From: Parelaphostrongylus tenuis
Taxonomy: Eukaryota; Nematoda; Chromadorea; Rhabditida; Metastrongylidae
DNA: 64,000 bases
Direction: 5' to 3'
NCBI GenBank assembly: GCA_019055375.1
Contig: JAHQIW010004571.1
Coordinates: forward strand, 62,001 to 126,000
The notes beneath the pieces are model-generated. The model saw only the letters and a list, made by a program, of their open reading frames with translations. It did no database searches and was not told the origin of the DNA. Positions 40,701 through 46,700 of the stretch are shown here, in pieces. The position numbers were made by a program, and so were the translations under genes. Within the stretch, counting starts at the first letter, position 1. Every line of letters begins with the position of its first letter.

Positions 40701-43700
40701 TTCTTTGCTTAAGTTAGTGAAAATAATTAATTGAAATCAAAAATGAAGAAGTTTACAAGTCTATTTTTTACAAAATATTCTTGATTTCCGTGCACATTGT
40801 AGATCTCGGCATTCGGGTTATTGGTGGTAAGCGAATGCCTAATGGGGATCTGGGTGCGTTCGTTTCGGCCGTCAACCAAGCCAAGTACAATCAGATTCTG
40901 GGTGAAGTCAAAGAAGGTAACGGTTTTTTTTGTAAGTTCAAAGCAAACAGCATAAATGATTTTGTGTCATGGACATATGAACTTTTCTCTTAGCTCATAG
41001 ACGGGAAGTCGCAATCTCAATTCATCTTGCTGTAGCTGGTTTATGGGTCGTCTTCTATAAGTCTATAACATTATGGATATTTATAATTATATAACCTTAC
41101 TTTTGTAAACAAATGAATAAGTAGTTGTGCTCAATTAGGCGATCAAGTGCTTGAATGGAATGGTGTGCTGTTGAACGGAAAGACCTTTGAAGAAGTGGAG
41201 AGGATCGTCAATTCGAGCAGCGGTGAAGTGGAAATCATATTGAAATCGTAAGACTTCGCAATGTTTTCCACATTTTTTTTTGTTTAAGTGAGACAAATCT
41301 ACTTTGAAGATGTAAGTCTTTTCCACAACCGTCATTTATATCGTGCTATTCTACCGTCGCTATCGATGTAACCCGTTCCACTCCACATTTTCCGTGGAAG
41401 CAAAATATGCGTAACGGACTGATTTCTGAGATAGTCACTCCATTATGCGGTTCCTAGAAGGAAGAGAAAAAAAAGAGATTTGAGACCCAGAAAAGTGTCC
41501 AGTTGATTGTGTACAAGAAGATGTACACAACATTATGGAAGGGTCAAAGTGTTTCGAACTTGATAGTCGTGAATTTCATTCATTTGTGAATGATTTCTTA
41601 GATGCAGTTATGCGATATTCATAGTTTTGCTTTTGTTCGTATTGAGCAGTCAACTCGTGACATTAATCGTGGAAAAACAGCGGTCATTTATATTTGTCAC
41701 TGCGTGCAAAAATACTCCAATGTCGAAAAGTTTTACAAATTAATCGCTTAATTTTGGCGAGTAACGGTAATTCTGTCGGTCATGAGTGATCAGAGCATTT
41801 CAGGGAAGGCGAAGAGTCTCATGGTGTGTCCAATCTTCGAAGATACTTCAAATCTCGAGATCCGAAACGCTCATCCAATCTCTACACACCATCGCAACGT
41901 TTGCAAAAGACTCTTACCGGTAATGGTGCATATTTTTTGATCCAGATAAGAACGAATAATTGGCCCTCTTTGAAATAATCTTGTTAAGATTAGTTGCGAT
42001 TTGCTTGACTATAGCGAAAATGGTTACAAAATTCGTTAGCTTTTTTTCCTACCACTTTTTTGCTGTTTTTTGGATCATCTCAGATTTTTGTTCTAGTAAG
42101 TAGAATTTATACTCTTCTTCAGACGTTTCACCAGATCGAACACCACCAGTGCCTATGCATAGACCAAACGGCCACGATAACGCTTATGGACGGCACAACC
42201 CATCGAGCCGAATCTACGACAACGTGGATGGGCTGAATTACGCCGACGAGTTAGCGATGAAGAAGCAGCAGGTAGACCGATGGATCATCTCAGTGACCAT
42301 CGACATCTTGTTAACATCTTTCTCTAGTCGTATTTTGATACATAGGAGAGTTCAGCTAGAGTGTGAGGTGCGAACAAACTTAGAGCAATTATTCCTATAG
42401 ACATAACGAATTAGAGAAAGTAAGATAGATAGCTATATCATGCGTGATGAGCATTAACCAATTCCATCCCACACAACCAATATACAGGACGTGGAGACTG
42501 TAATTAGGTCCCTTTAGAGCCATTTTCAAATATTTCAAACTCATTTTTTAGTTATTTTTCCATTTTGTGAGCCGGATGATCGATAATCTTGAGAAACCAA
42601 ATTGCTACAATCTACTAATAATAGCATCTAAATCGATACTGATTCGAATGTGGCTCTGTATTGGTGGTGTTAAGTGGGCTTCAGTTGTTAATAGGTTGAC
42701 GAGAAGACTATCTACACATTTACAGTCATCAGAAAATATAAACAAGTCATACGGTACCGTAGAGAAAGTGTACGGATTCCATCACAATCAATCATCAAGT
42801 TTTGCGGTATTGAAGATATCAAAGATTGATTTCATCTACATAATTCTAATTTCTCAAATATTTACTGATTTCTCTTAGTTTTATAATGTTTTGAATATAC
42901 ATAAGAGAATTGAGTGGAAAGCAAAACTCGACCTCACACGGCTGTTAAATCCGCGTTTCATCCATAGCGGAGACGCGTGTTACCACTACACCAGCGAGGC
43001 CAGCGCGGGCTCAACCCCCATCTGAAGCCCAGTATTTGTTTACCATTCAATTCTCTAGTGATTTCATCTTTTCTACACTCCTATCACCCTACTCCTACTC
43101 CTATCAAGATCTTTCCGTCTCGTTTACAGCCACATCCAAAATACTAGTCATAAATATCTCCTAAAGGATGTCTGATCTTGGACGACAACTTCGATGTAAC
43201 TTAATCCATAATTAATTGTCGCGTATTAATCAAACTAGGAATCATTAGCATCTCATTCTCATGCCAAAGTGCAGATTAATAGGTTGAGGAGAAAGTTTCC
43301 GGAATTTGCCCATAACTTTAACATGTTCGCATGTTTTATATGCGATTTCCACATGGTTTCAAAGCTTGTTTTCTTGCGCATCTTCTATACTGCCGCAAGA
43401 TGGAACTGAACCGCGAACAGAAACGACTGTTGATGCTTCACGAGTACAAAGTGGGCACAAATGCCGCTGACACGGTTCGTTGAATCAATGAGGCATGGGG
43501 CGAAGGAACTGTTGGAAAGACAGCTGTCTACGATCACTTCAAGGAGTTCCAGGCAGGAAGTGAGAGTCTGTCTGACAAGCCGCGATCGGGACGTTCACGA
43601 GAAGTCGACCCGCCAAACAGTTCTTGACCGAATCGAAGAGTGCCCATCGTTGAGTTCACAAATGTTGGGCCATGAGTTTGATTGTGATCAGAAGACAATT

Positions 43701-46700
43701 TTGACGATTCTCCAGGAATCTGTGGCTGAACGTTATCAACTCAGAAGGAGACTACTTTGACTATTATACTGTCTTTTGTTCGAACTTAATTGATACATAA
43801 ATAAAGTTTATATAAGCAAATTCCGGAAACTTTCTCCTCAACCTATTAATATACTGGGCACCACACACTTTTGCGATTCTCATCGCGGCAATTCTAGCGG
43901 TGATTTCGCTCTTAGAGAAATAATAGTTGAGATGCTCGTAAAACGTATTAGTTGGTGGACGAGATGTACGATGAGTGCAGGGGTGGGGCAGAGTTTTGTC
44001 TGTGATTTCTAAATAGTTTTTCCTATTTCGTTATATTACTCCGCTGCTGTGGTCGACAATAAGAATGTAGACGTTATCTCACATTGCTCCGTTTATCTAA
44101 GACAAACAGGTATGATCAAATTAACCTCAGAAAGTTCAATATAATTCTTAAGATTGTTTGAAGCCTTAGCAAGGTTGTTACGTGCTTCGGGAGTCTTGTC
44201 CTCTTTGTCAGTGGCCCATGCCCCACATTGAGCCCTGCATTATAGCAAGGAGCAAGGAACATGTGGTGACAGTTTCAGAAAGTTCTTTGAAACATCATCT
44301 CGGTCCAGTCACTAAGGTAGTCCTCGTCGATTATGACACAAAATTCATGTGTAATCATATGTCACGGCAACATCGAAGGATTGTTTTTGTTCTATAAAAA
44401 GTCGGCGCTGTAAGCTCTTTTTGACACTGAAGCTTTCTCAGTTCATGTGGTACCCATTTATCATGCTATTTCACCCTTCACATGTATTTAAATTGACAAG
44501 CGTCGTTGAGTCGTGAATGTTACATTTTATGCAACTTCTCAATTAATTTTTCAAGAGGAAACTTCGATCTGTGGTCTAAGTCGAGCATTATGACTGCTGG
44601 TAAGCATCCACGACAGGCCTTTTCAAAAAACACTCATATATTCAGTTTGTAATCTTAGTAACCATCTATTCAGTGTGCGCCCGTGAAGCTGTTCCTCAAA
44701 TGTTTCAACCTTTCGAGTCACTAACATTGTCCAAAGCCTAGAATCAGGCTCTTGGAACAAATCGATACGAGACTCTATCTTTTCGATAGCTCATCAGAAT
44801 GAAAGTTTAGTGGTAATCGCAAGTGTTTAAACATTTCAAAAGTATAAGTTGACTGAAGTGCTATATGAAGAAAATCTAAGCAAATGGAAAGCCTATAATC
44901 ATGTTTAAGTAATAAATTGAAGATGAACATTGTGAATTTTTTTGGAAGACTCAGAGCTATATAAACATAGTATTCCTAGACCAAGATATTCTGTAAGGTT
45001 GTCTGAGTTTCGTGAAATGAGAAGTAAACTGCTGCACAGACATTGTCGCAGTGCTCGGTGATTGTGAGGCATAATAACGTTATTCGGCCACTTAACCCTA
45101 ACCGCATCATAATTACATTCTTCCCTATTTATTTCAACCTCACTCTCTCCAAACTTCTCGACGGGAATAATGAAAGGCTTTTTTCCATACTGCATTGTCT
45201 TTCTCACTGTCGACAAGAATTCTATCAATAATGAAATCTGTCGTTGTTGAAATTGAGTTTATCTTCAGCTGATGTAATTCAGATATATACAATTGAATTA
45301 CTGATCAGTAATTACTTGTTCTTTTCTTTGGTACGACGGTGCGCCCGTCTCGTCGGTATCATACGCCCTTTAGTGTTAATAACAAAGAGGGAACATGTCG
45401 CAGTGCGCGCAAACTGAAGTGTTTCTTCAATCCTCGAAAAAAACTCAATAAAAAAGGCTGTGGTAATATATCGAAGTTCTATAACGAGGTTCATAAAAAT
45501 CAGTAGAATGAAAGATGATATACATGTATATATATATACGCATATACACATATGTATATGTATCGTGGAATGAGATGCCAAAGGATCACAGCACAGTGCT
45601 TCGCTAGTGAACGAGTCTTCTCACAATATAGAAGATTCAGATGTACTCCAAAACGGGAAAAGTCTCAAATCGAATAATCAGCAAATTGCATAAAAGTGTA
45701 CAGAAAGAATAAAAATCAATTTGGAATATGTGAAATTACATATTCTGTTTTTGTAAAGAGAGATAGAGAAGACGACCGCACGTATGTTTGCTACACAAAA
45801 TTGAACATCATAGTAAAGATTCACAGGAAACTACATAAAGCAGATTTCCTTATACATTGGAGCTTAATTCACCGAATTTTCATGAATGAACCTTATTTTC
45901 AGTTTCTCTTCAGTCATTCTCTTCTGCTTTCGATGTTCTCAACATTCTCTAAAACATGGATTATCTCAAACGTTTGTGCCAAAGCACTTGAGCCCAATCA
46001 CTTTTACAGGATTCACTTGGCTACTTACAAATAGCCGTATCCTACGACCGCACCACCTCCCGACTCATCGTGAGGGTTATTGCTGCTCGCGGACTGAAGA
46101 TGCGTGATCCTATCAGGAAGCTTGCTCCGAATCCATTCGTCAAGATCTACTTATTACCACTCAGAAAGTATGTGTTAGGGAGTTTAGTCTTAATCTCTTT
46201 GAAATACGTAATAGCTGTCGACAATTCCTAGTAGCATATGCCTGCTTGAATGATGTATGATAAGGAGTTAAGTTAGCTGAACTATTATCAAATGACCTTT
46301 TGCTTATAAGTATCACTTCACATAATTTTTCAGCACTTTATTTGACTGAGTTGAGTATCCCTGCAATCTAGGATAGTCCTGCTGTGACTTTCCATAGGGC
46401 ATTGTTGTTGACTGCCGGAGAGAAAAGGGAGGCAACTACTCGGCCACGGCGCCCCTTTATAAGTCTCATATGATACTACTTTGATAGATTCACAAGCTTT
46501 GTAATAATGTTACCTCGGAATATTGAGTTATCGAAGCTGGCATTGAATTTTACTCGGATGAAGATGAGATACTTTCATCCATTTCAAATCGGATTTCTAA
46601 AGTTGACTGTTCATAGTCGTTTGCTCTCGCGATGGGTGAATCCTCGTTGTTGTATCGAGTCGAATCCGATAGAATGAAGCATCGCCAAGATGATGTCCTC

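Noticed and set aside
42950..43025. Functional tRNA gene
   Set aside because: T-loop lacks the TTCGA core and the stems pair only partly; annotated as a relic instead.
45510..45560. TA-rich run resembling a microsatellite or promoter
   Set aside because: Short imperfect alternating TA/CA sequence, common in AT-rich introns; no gene starts nearby.
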